DNA of 10,979 nt from Holophagaceae bacterium UBA692 (GTDB lineage Bacteria; Acidobacteriota; Holophagae; Holophagales; Holophagaceae): assembly GCA_002297665.1 (NCBI GenBank), contig DBMS01000012.1, forward strand, positions 1 to 10,979, given 5' to 3'. The notes below the pieces were generated by a model. It was not told the origin of the DNA and made no database searches. It saw only the letters and a list, made by a program, of their open reading frames with translations. Positions 5,603 to 10,979 of the stretch are shown here, one piece after another (the stretch's first letter is position 1; every line of letters begins with the position of its first letter). A program made the translations under genes and the position numbers.

Positions 5603-6871
5603 CTAGTGGGTTTCGGATTCCTGGCCCTTGGGGATTTTTCGCCGGGGCCGGGGCTCGTCCGCGATGAGGGCCCGGGCCTGGGCGGCGTCGGCGGGGTGGG
5701 AGGCCATCCAGGCCACGGACCACGCGGGAAGGGCCCCGTCCTCGTAGTCCCGCTCCTTGCGCAGGTGGCTCACCAGGGTCTGGATCATGGCGTCGTGGCG
5801 GTCGCTTGGCTTGGGGGGGATGTGGCCCTCGAAGATGGGCAGGGCGAAATAGTCCCGCAGGGTCTTCTCCACGGGCTTGCCCCACACGGCGTAGGTGCGG
5901 TCCCCGGGCCCGCCCACGGGCTTGACGTTGATGTTTTCGCCGTAGAGGTAGTAGAAGACCGCCTCGCCGTCGCTCCAGTTGCGCAGCACCTTCAGGGCCC
6001 CGCCCACCAGGAGGTCCTGGAGCTCCAGGTCCCGGGGCTTGTCGGTGCGGAAGTCCCAGGGGCCCACGTGGGCGCCGGCAACGCTGGGGTAGCCCACCTC
6101 GGTGATCATGACGGGCTTCTCGAACCTCGCGTGGAGCGTGCGGGCCTTGTTCACGATCCACCACCACGCGTCCCGGATGGCCTCGGGCCGCGGGTAGTCC
6201 TGGGCCTTGTCGATGGGGTCGTAGGTGTTCATGCCGATGACGTCCAGGCAGTCCCCGAAAGTGAAGCTGTCGTGGCTGTCGAAGTTGACGCTGTAGGTGA
6301 TCTTGCCCTTGAATACCTTGCGCACCTGGGCGACCAGGGCCCGCCACCGGTCCGGGAAGGGGTGGGTGCTGGCCATCTCGGTGCCCACGCTGTACCACTC
6401 CACGCCCTCCTCCTGGGCGATGGAGGCCAGGTGGACGTTGAAGGCCGTGTAGTCGGCCCACCACAGGTCCCAGTGGGCCGGGCGGATGTTGCCGCGCCAC
6501 CAGGTGGCGTTCTCCGCCTCGTCGCGCAGGTTGATGGTGGGAAAGAACATCACCCGGAGCTGAAGGTCCCGGGCCTGGCGGAAGGTGCGGCGCAGGGCGC
6601 GCTCCGTGGGGCTGCTGGTGGGGTGGCGCACCACCTCGTCGCTTTGGCCCGTCTCCATGCGGTAGATGGCCTGGAGGCTCACGCAGGTGGCGCCGGTGCC
6701 GGCTATGCGCTCGAGCTCCTCCCGGTAGTCGTAGTCGGGCAGGCCCGCGTACATCCCCAGCACCATGCCCCGGGGCTGGGGCACCAGGCGCCGGGCGGAC
6801 TTGTAGCGGATCAGGGCGACGGTCGCGGGTACCGCGGCGAGGGCCAGCACGGCCAGGATCTTCTTGAACAT
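5603..6871 (-). CDS. GH113-like TIM-barrel glycoside hydrolase, membrane-anchored or exported
   Basis: This 422-residue protein begins with Met-Phe-Lys-Lys and a hydrophobic segment (5-21) that is either an uncleaved anchor or a signal peptide. The body (about 35-345) looks like a (beta/alpha)8 barrel related to glycoside hydrolase family 113. SVGTEMAS carries the likely acid/base Glu165 at the end of strand 4, MNTYDP lies at 214-219, and MITEVGYPS carries the likely nucleophile Glu258. Characterised GH113 enzymes are beta-mannanases, but related proteins differ in specificity, so the substrate is not assigned. A C-terminal tail of about 75 residues (348-422), charged and Pro-rich at its end, lies outside the barrel. 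GGAG stands 5 nt upstream of the ATG. The gene is divergent from the small receiver gene at 6944. Confidence 0.82.
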   Translation of the reverse strand: MFKKILAVLALAAVPATVALIRYKSARRLVPQPRGMVLGMYAGLPDYDYREELERIAGTGATCVSLQAIYRMETGQSDEVVRHPTSSPTERALRRTFRQARDLQLRVMFFPTINLRDEAENATWWRGNIRPAHWDLWWADYTAFNVHLASIAQEEGVEWYSVGTEMASTHPFPDRWRALVAQVRKVFKGKITYSVNFDSHDSFTFGDCLDVIGMNTYDPIDKAQDYPRPEAIRDAWWWIVNKARTLHARFEKPVMITEVGYPSVAGAHVGPWDFRTDKPRDLELQDLLVGGALKVLRNWSDGEAVFYYLYGENINVKPVGGPGDRTYAVWGKPVEKTLRDYFALPIFEGHIPPKPSDRHDAMIQTLVSHLRKERDYEDGALPAWSVAWMASHPADAAQARALIADEPRPRRKIPKGQESETH

Positions 6872-6904
6872 GCGTTCTCCAACCCTTTCAGCTTAAGTCG
6901 CATG

Positions 6905-6918
6905 GGGAACAATTTCCC
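6905..6918. promoter_or_regulatory. GGGAA-N4-TTCCC dyad in the divergent intergenic region
   Basis: A 5-bp inverted repeat with a 4-bp spacer lies in the 72-bp gap between the GH113-like gene (start 6871, minus) and the receiver gene (start 6944, plus). Both promoters must fit in or near this gap, so a shared operator is possible. I found no convincing -35/-10 pair in it on either strand. Confidence 0.25.
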
Positions 6919-6943
6919 GGCTAAACTGGCCTGGAGGCGGACG

Positions 6944-7306
6944 ATGCCGAAGATCCTGCTCGTGGAAGACAACGAGATGAACAGGGACTCCCTGTCCCGG
7001 CTCCTGGCGCGTCGGGGCTTCGAGGTCATCTTCGCCGAGGACGGGGAGGAGGCCGTGACGGTGACCCGGGCCGCCCTGCCCGACCTGGTCCTCATGGACA
7101 TCAGCCTGCCCAGGCTGGACGGCTACGAGGCCACGCGGCTCCTGCGGGCCTTCGAGGGCACCCGGGACATTCCCATCATCGCGCTCACCGCCCACGCCAT
7201 GACCAGCGACCGGGAGAAGGCCATGGCCGCGGGCTGCACCGACTTCGAGAGCAAGCCCGTGGAGTTCGCGCGGCTCCTGGGGAAGATCCAGGCCTACCTG
7301 TCCTGA
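6944..7306 (+). CDS. Single-domain response regulator, CheY/DivK-like
   Basis: This 120-residue protein consists of one receiver domain. It shows the acidic pair Glu8/Asp9, phospho-accepting Asp52 in LVLMDISLPRLDG, Thr82 in ALTAHAM and Lys104 in the ESKPV motif. The LTAHAM and GCTDF segments resemble DivK-type and hybrid-kinase receivers more than chemotaxis CheY. Without an output domain it would act by protein-protein contact or as a phosphate relay or sink. The ATG at 6944 is chosen because GGAGG (6933-6937) is 6 nt upstream; an in-frame ATG at 6902 has no such site and would add 14 residues before the domain. Its 3' end overlaps the convergent CorC-like gene by 13 bp. No partner kinase lies in the window. 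Confidence 0.92.
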   Translation: MPKILLVEDNEMNRDSLSRLLARRGFEVIFAEDGEEAVTVTRAALPDLVLMDISLPRLDGYEATRLLRAFEGTRDIPIIALTAHAMTSDREKAMAAGCTDFESKPVEFARLLGKIQAYLS

Positions 7307-8550
7307 CGCTGCACGAGCACCTGGAGGATCCTGCGGCCCTCCATCTTCTGCACCGTGAGCCGGGCTCCTTCCACCTCCAGGACCTCGTGGGGCACGGGAA
7401 TGCGGCCCAGGCGCGCCATGATGAGCCCGCCCAGGGTGTCGAAGCCGTCCCGTTCGCACACGAGCCCGGTGCGCTCCTCCAGGTCGTCCACGTGCACCTG
7501 GCCCGGCACCAGGAACTCGCCCGGAACCACCTCCACGATCTCCGGCTGGAACTCGTGCTCGTCGTGGATCTCCCCGAAGACCTCCTCCAGGAGATCCTCC
7601 AGGCTCACGATGCCCGAGACGCTCCCGAACTCGTCCACCACCACCGCGAGCTGCTGGCGGTTGCGCTGCATCTCGCGCAGGAGGTGGAGGATGTTCTTGC
7701 TCTCGGGGACGAAGCACGGGGGCTTGGCCAATACGGCCAGGTCCTCCGGGGCGTCCCGGCCCACCTGCATGAGGTCCTTCAGGATCAGGATTCCCACGAT
7801 GGTGTCGATGGTGCCGTCGTAGAGGGGCATGCGGGAATGGCGGCTGTCGCGGAAGGCCGCCCAGGCCTCCTTGAAGGTGGCCGTCGCGGGGATGCCCTGG
7901 ACGAGGGTGCGGGGCGTCATCACTTCGCGCACCACCGTGTCGCCGAATTCCACCACGTTGCGGATGAGCTCCCGGTCCTCGACCTCCAGGATGCCCTCGG
8001 CCTCGCCCTCCTCCAGCAGGGCCGTGACGGCCTCCTCGGGCACATCCTCGTCCTCGTCCAGGCGGGTGCGGTCGTGGTCGGCGCGCTGGCGCTGGACGAC
8101 CCGGGCCAGGGGGGACACCAGGGGCGCCAGGATGCGGTGGGCGGGGCCGTAGAAGGGGAAGAGCCGCTCCATCCAGACGCCGGGGTCGCTGGCCACCACC
8201 AGGGTGGGCAGGGCCAGGTCCATGGTCCAGATGTAGACGAGGGTCAGGGCCCCGAGCGTGAAGCCCCCTCCGGGCAGGAACTCGCGAAGGGGCCAGGCCA
8301 GGCCCAGGAGCACCACCAGGAGGGCCTGGTTGAGCAGGGAGATGCCCAGGCCCAGCACGTGGGGATCCACCAGGAGCTTGGCCAGAAGGCGGTTGCGGAT
8401 GGCCTCCCCTTCCAGCATGCGCCGGCGCTGGATGGACGGCAGGGCGTGGAAGGCCTCCAGCAGCCCGGCCATGACGGCCCGGTACAGGAGAACGAGGACG
8501 ATGAGGGCGACGAGCCAGGGGCCAGGGGCGATACTCGGGGGTTCAGTCAC
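7294..8550 (-). CDS. CorC/HlyC-type membrane protein with CNNM, CBS and CorC_HlyC domains
   Basis: This 418-residue member of the hemolysin-C/CNNM family has an N-terminal membrane part with hydrophobic segments at about 11-31, 64-86 and 97-120. A charged linker (155-200) leads to two CBS domains at about 207-265 (starts VMTPRTLV) and 272-330 (contains VVVDEFGSVSGIVSLEDLLEEVFG). A C-terminal CorC_HlyC domain spans about 335-415. Family members are implicated in magnesium/cobalt efflux or cation homeostasis; a hemolysin role is not implied. The start is a GTG at 8548-8550 with no clear Shine-Dalgarno site, overlapping the acyltransferase stop by 8 nt (GTGACTGA), so translational coupling is likely. 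The first internal Met (27) would cut into the first membrane segment, which supports the GTG. Confidence 0.9.
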   Translation of the reverse strand: MTEPPSIAPGPWLVALIVLVLLYRAVMAGLLEAFHALPSIQRRRMLEGEAIRNRLLAKLLVDPHVLGLGISLLNQALLVVLLGLAWPLREFLPGGGFTLGALTLVYIWTMDLALPTLVVASDPGVWMERLFPFYGPAHRILAPLVSPLARVVQRQRADHDRTRLDEDEDVPEEAVTALLEEGEAEGILEVEDRELIRNVVEFGDTVVREVMTPRTLVQGIPATATFKEAWAAFRDSRHSRMPLYDGTIDTIVGILILKDLMQVGRDAPEDLAVLAKPPCFVPESKNILHLLREMQRNRQQLAVVVDEFGSVSGIVSLEDLLEEVFGEIHDEHEFQPEIVEVVPGEFLVPGQVHVDDLEERTGLVCERDGFDTLGGLIMARLGRIPVPHEVLEVEGARLTVQKMEGRRILQVLVQRQDR

Positions 8551-9943
8551 GATGCAATTCTAGCAGGCGTTTCTCATCGGGCGTGAGCTTCCCGTGAAGG
8601 CGGGCCTTTTCGCGGATGGCTTCCATGGGGTCGCGGCTGAGCCCGTCGGGGGTGGGAGGCAGTCCCTTGCGGACCCGCGCGGCGTTGAGGAAGGCGTAGG
8701 GCTCCGTGGCCAGTTCCGGACTCCTGCGGAAATGGTGGTAGGTGACCCAGCCCCCCGCCAGGAACCAGAACCCCAGGGCGGCCAGGCCCGCGCGCTGGAG
8801 CCGCCAGGTCCGCGCGGGATCCTTGCGGACCTTCTGCCAGGCCACGCCCGCCGCCAGGTTCAGGCCGATGATGGCGGCGGTGAGGGCGAGGGTCCCGGTC
8901 CAGCCCAGCTGGTACCAGCCCCATCCGGTGCGCAGGCGGATGGGATCGGCCAGCAGCAGGCCGAAGATGAGGTTCAGGTGAAGGAGGTAGAGCAGCAGGG
9001 ATTCCCGGGAGGCCGCCATGACCACGTTGGCGCCGGGCCAACGGCCCCTCACCGCCTCGAACCACCCCAGGAGGCCCCCCGCCAGGCAGATCACCCCCAT
9101 GCGCTGCGCGACGCTGGGCAGCGTGGTGTTGTGGAGGCGCCCCATGTCAGCTTCCGACCAGGGCCCGTTCCACAGCCAGGTCCTGGCCTGCCAGGTGCCC
9201 CACACCAGGAGGACCAGGCCCGCCGCCGACAGCGCCACCAGCCACCGCCCCTCGGTCCACCGGGCCCGGCCCTCCACGGGCAGCACCCGGAAATGGCGGT
9301 ACAGCGCCCCCAGCACCGATCCGAAGGCCGCGAAGGCGAACCACGGAAACAGCGGGAAAAGCGCCGTCACGCCCCGGTCCGTGTTGCCGTTGACGAACCC
9401 CCGGATGGGCATCCAGAGCCCGTCGGCGACCCCCGCGCGCCACAGGTGGGGCGCGGCCAGGGTGACGCCCAGGGCCAGGGCCAGGGCCACGGCCGCGTAG
9501 GCCATGGGCCGGCGGATCAGCCGCGCCAGCCCCTGGAGGATCAGGAGGGAGTAGACGATGCACTGCAGCACGTCGATCTTGAAGAGTTCGCGGTACTTCT
9601 GGGGGGTGGCCAGCACCGTCCACTCGGCCAGGGTCAGGCCGGGGGCGTGCAGGAGGTAGGCGCACAGGAGGATGAAGCCCAGGCGCCTGGCGGTGGGCGC
9701 GAAGGGCCGGATCGTGCCGTCGGGGCGGAAGGTGGACAGGGCCAGGCTGTAGCCCGCGGCCAGGATGAAGCTGGGCGCCACCAGCCCGTTGAGGTAGTTG
9801 AGCCAGTCAGGGATCAGCCCCTTGTGGAGCCAGACGTTCACGCAGTGGACCTCGATCATGACGATCACGGCCCACCCCCGGATGAGGTCGAGCCAGTCGC
9901 AGCGCCTGGAAGGAGTCGGATCGGAAAGGGACTGTAGGGACAT
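8543..9943 (-). CDS. Multipass membrane acyltransferase, HGSNAT/DUF1624-like
   Basis: This 466-residue protein has about 10-11 predicted membrane helices (roughly 20-37, 55-70, 86-105, 123-140, 147-165, 193-215, 235-250, 282-298, 310-332, 348-370, 384-402). A hydrophilic tail of about 60 residues follows. The N-terminal RRCDWLDLIRGWAVIVMI segment followed by His33 matches the heparan-alpha-glucosaminide N-acetyltransferase catalytic-like family (DUF1624 group). Its members are thought to carry acetyl groups across membranes to sugars or envelope polymers, but bacterial substrates are mostly unknown. Loss of function in transport, or a role modifying cell-surface glycans, cannot be judged here. 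The ATG at 9941-9943 is preceded only by CAGG with no spacing, so initiation may be weak. It is followed by the CorC-like gene with an 8-nt overlap. Confidence 0.82.
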   Translation of the reverse strand: MSLQSLSDPTPSRRCDWLDLIRGWAVIVMIEVHCVNVWLHKGLIPDWLNYLNGLVAPSFILAAGYSLALSTFRPDGTIRPFAPTARRLGFILLCAYLLHAPGLTLAEWTVLATPQKYRELFKIDVLQCIVYSLLILQGLARLIRRPMAYAAVALALALGVTLAAPHLWRAGVADGLWMPIRGFVNGNTDRGVTALFPLFPWFAFAAFGSVLGALYRHFRVLPVEGRARWTEGRWLVALSAAGLVLLVWGTWQARTWLWNGPWSEADMGRLHNTTLPSVAQRMGVICLAGGLLGWFEAVRGRWPGANVVMAASRESLLLYLLHLNLIFGLLLADPIRLRTGWGWYQLGWTGTLALTAAIIGLNLAAGVAWQKVRKDPARTWRLQRAGLAALGFWFLAGGWVTYHHFRRSPELATEPYAFLNAARVRKGLPPTPDGLSRDPMEAIREKARLHGKLTPDEKRLLELHRD

Positions 9944-9960
9944 CCTGAAATGGTGCCTTA

Positions 9961-9994
9961 CTTGCCCTGCGGGTGCTACCAGGGGATGGGCAAG
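9961..9994. repeat. Inverted repeat between the stress-protein and acyltransferase genes
   Basis: CTTGCCC (9961-9967) and GGGCAAG (9988-9994) form a 7-bp stem around a 20-nt loop in the 91-bp gap. There is no T-tract after it on the minus strand, so it is not a convincing terminator. It may be a leader hairpin of the acyltransferase mRNA or an operator half-site pair. Confidence 0.25.
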
Positions 9995-10034
9995 CGGTTC
10001 CGGGGGATGCCGCGGCTGGCGCCCGGGACCAGGG

Positions 10035-10463
10035 TCAGCGGGCCTTCCCGTGGCGGACCACCAGCACGTCGCAGGGCGCGTGCTTGACGACCCGGGCCGC
10101 GGTGGATCCGAAAAGGAGCCGCTCGATGCCCGAGTGGCCCACCTGGGCCACCACCAGGAGCGAATCCGGGTCGGCCAGGGCCACCAGTTCCTCGGCGGGG
10201 CTGCCCCACTTCACTTCCAGGGCCGCACCCGGAATTTCGGCCACCCACTGTCCCAGGTGGTCCGCGGCGTGGGCCTCCATGGACTGCAGCCAGGCCGGAT
10301 CCGGCAGCGCGATCTGGGCCTCGGGCAGCATGGGCGCGGGCGGTTGCAGCACGTGCACCGCCACCAGGGGCGCCCCGAACGTCCGGGCCCACCTGGACGC
10401 CTTGGCCAGGGCGGCCCGGGAGGCATCCGAGAAATCCACTCCGACGATCACCCGATTGATCAT
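10035..10463 (-). CDS. Universal stress protein (UspA family)
   Basis: This 142-residue single UspA domain begins with VIVGVDFSDAS (5-15), where Asp10 is the family's nucleotide-binding acidic residue. It ends with VGHSGIERLLFGSTAARVVKHAPCDVLVVR, the usual C-terminal nucleotide-loop region. The consensus loop is G-x2-G-x9-G(S/T); here the first Gly is replaced by Ala (AQVG at 106-109), while the second Gly and the GST are kept. ATP binding is therefore likely but not certain. Proteins of this family support survival under starvation, oxidative or energy stress. GGAG sits about 7 nt before the ATG. It is divergent from the pirin gene and lies 91 bp upstream of the acyltransferase, so joint transcription is possible. 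Confidence 0.93.
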   Translation of the reverse strand: MINRVIVGVDFSDASRAALAKASRWARTFGAPLVAVHVLQPPAPMLPEAQIALPDPAWLQSMEAHAADHLGQWVAEIPGAALEVKWGSPAEELVALADPDSLLVVAQVGHSGIERLLFGSTAARVVKHAPCDVLVVRHGKAR

Positions 10464-10475
10464 GTGGCATCTCCA

Positions 10476-10499
10476 GGGGACACCTCCAACATAGTCCCC
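10476..10499 (-). other. Leader hairpin upstream of the universal stress protein gene
   Basis: In the minus-strand transcript, GGGGAC and GTCCCC form a 6-bp stem with a 12-nt loop. The loop carries GGAGGT, a perfect anti-16S match about 20 nt before the ATG. The Shine-Dalgarno box actually used (GGAG, 10471-10474) lies just 3' of the hairpin. A role in translation control is speculation. Confidence 0.25.
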
Positions 10500-10537
10500 G
10501 CGTCAAGCCCCGGCCAGGGAAGTGCGGACGCCGGACC

Positions 10538-10565
10538 TTGAAATAGATGTTTAAACATGTATACT
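10538..10565 (+). promoter_or_regulatory. Sigma70-type promoter of the pirin gene
   Basis: TTGAAA (10538-10543) and TATACT (10560-10565) each match the -35 and -10 consensus at 5 of 6 positions, with a 16-bp spacer. The predicted transcription start near 10572 gives a very short leader ahead of the AGGAGG box (10572-10577) and the ATG at 10585, so the exact start may differ by a few bases. Confidence 0.65.
10544..10561. promoter_or_regulatory. Palindromic operator in the pirin promoter spacer
   Basis: ATGTTTAAACAT (10547-10558) is a perfect 12-bp palindrome. With flanks it becomes an 18-bp dyad (TAGATGTTTAAACATGTA) with a single mismatched pair. It occupies the whole promoter spacer and the first two bases of the -10 box, where a bound repressor would block RNA polymerase. 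Size and symmetry resemble MarR- or HxlR-family operators; that assignment is inference. Confidence 0.6.
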
Positions 10566-10584
10566 GGTCCCAGGAGGTGCTCCC

Positions 10585-10979
10585 ATGATCCTCAAGAGGC
10601 CCGCCGACGCGCGCGGACATTTCAATTTCGGCTGGCTCGACACCCGCCACAGCTTTTCCTTCGGCGACTACCAGGACCCCGCCCACGAGCGGTTCCGGGC
10701 CCTGCGGGTCCTGAACGAGGACCGGGTGGAGCCCGGCCAGGGCTTCGGCACCCACGGCCACCGGGACATGGAGATCCTCACCTGGGTGCTTTCGGGCGCC
10801 CTGGCCCACGAGGACAGCACCGGGGGCCGCCACGCGCTGCGGCCCGGCACCGCCCAGCGCATGACCGCAGGCAGCGGCATCCGCCACAGCGAGTTCAACG
10901 CCTCGCACACCGAGCCGGTGCACTTCCTGCAGATCTGGGTGCTGCCCGAAAGGGCCGGCCTGACGCCCGGCTACGAGGA
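10585..10979 (+). CDS. Pirin family protein (N-terminal part, cut by window edge)
   Basis: The first 131 codons of a pirin/cupin-fold gene are present; the stop is beyond the window. The sequence GWLDTRHSFSFGDY (16-29) is characteristic of the family. The metal ligands seen in human pirin are matched by His57 and His59 (THGHRDMEI) and His101 and Glu103 (RHSEFN), so an iron-binding cupin site is expected. Bacterial pirins are variously linked to quercetin 2,3-dioxygenase activity, oxidative or electrophile stress and enzyme modulation; the in vivo role is unclear. AGGAGG (10572-10577) is 7 nt before the ATG, an excellent site. Full-length relatives are about 230-290 residues, so roughly half is present. 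The gene is preceded by the promoter and operator at 10538-10565 and is divergent from the stress protein. Confidence 0.93.
   Translation, partial: MILKRPADARGHFNFGWLDTRHSFSFGDYQDPAHERFRALRVLNEDRVEPGQGFGTHGHRDMEILTWVLSGALAHEDSTGGRHALRPGTAQRMTAGSGIRHSEFNASHTEPVHFLQIWVLPERAGLTPGYE

Noticed and set aside
5525..6943. Upstream extension of the receiver gene to a 593-codon protein
   Set aside because: The extra 473 residues are the antisense of the GH113-like gene; the GGAGG box and the domain boundary place the true start at 6944.
9467..9490. Short tandem-like repeat of cagggc units
   Set aside because: It encodes an Ala/Leu-rich membrane helix of the acyltransferase and is explained by codon use, not by a repeat element.
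8594..9937. Plus-strand open frame of 447 codons opposite the acyltransferase
   Set aside because: It is rich in Gly, Pro, Gln, Arg and His with no recognisable domain, and the minus-strand frame has clear membrane topology and a family motif.
9961..9994. Inverted repeat considered as a terminator after the stress-protein gene
   Set aside because: It has no following T-tract on the minus strand and a 20-nt loop; it is kept only as a low-confidence repeat.
1..10979. Search by eye for tRNA or rRNA genes, CRISPR arrays, transposases and phage genes
   Set aside because: No tRNA-like cloverleaf, regularly spaced repeats, transposase or integrase motifs were seen; almost all of the window is explained by coding sequence.

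Overview
The window is GC-rich bacterial chromosome (except a few short AT-rich intergenic islands), densely packed with ordinary-looking genes. There are no RNA genes, insertion sequences, phage genes or CRISPR arrays. Base composition, the receiver-DUF4388 (PATAN) response regulator and the general gene content fit an Acidobacteriota-type organism (for example the Holophagae) or a similar high-GC soil or sediment bacterium. This taxonomic call is inference only.

Left part (1-800): the start of a minus-strand gene with a membrane or signal segment runs off the left edge. A 218-bp AT-rich divergent intergenic region carrying two dyads separates it from a plus-strand gene for a small unrecognised secreted protein. 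That gene ends at a perfect palindromic terminator shared with the convergent serine operon.

Serine block (799-5592, minus strand): reading in the direction of transcription, the order is a receiver-DUF4388 response regulator, a histidine phosphatase 2 nt downstream, a 121-bp gap with a candidate promoter, a DUF1015 protein, serA and serC. SerA and SerC carry out the first two steps of the phosphorylated serine pathway. No classical HAD-type SerB is present. The histidine phosphatase next door is a reasonable candidate for the missing phosphoserine phosphatase, and the DUF1015 protein, with its ParB-like DGHHR motif, is a candidate serine-metabolism enzyme.

Middle (5603-7306): a membrane-anchored or exported GH113-like TIM-barrel protein lies 10 nt upstream of the DUF4388 regulator and is divergent from a single-domain CheY/DivK-like receiver. 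No histidine kinase is visible.

Right part (7294-10979): a minus-strand group encodes a universal stress protein, a multipass HGSNAT/DUF1624-like acyltransferase and a CorC/HlyC-type CNNM-CBS membrane protein. The last two overlap by 8 nt. Divergent from the stress-protein gene is a pirin-family gene, cut by the right edge. Its strong sigma70-type promoter contains a perfect 12-bp palindrome in the spacer, the best regulatory signal in the window.

I see no clearly novel multi-gene defence or mobile system. The most interesting leads are the DUF1015/histidine-phosphatase association with serA-serC, the pirin operator, and the dyad-rich AT island before the small secreted protein.
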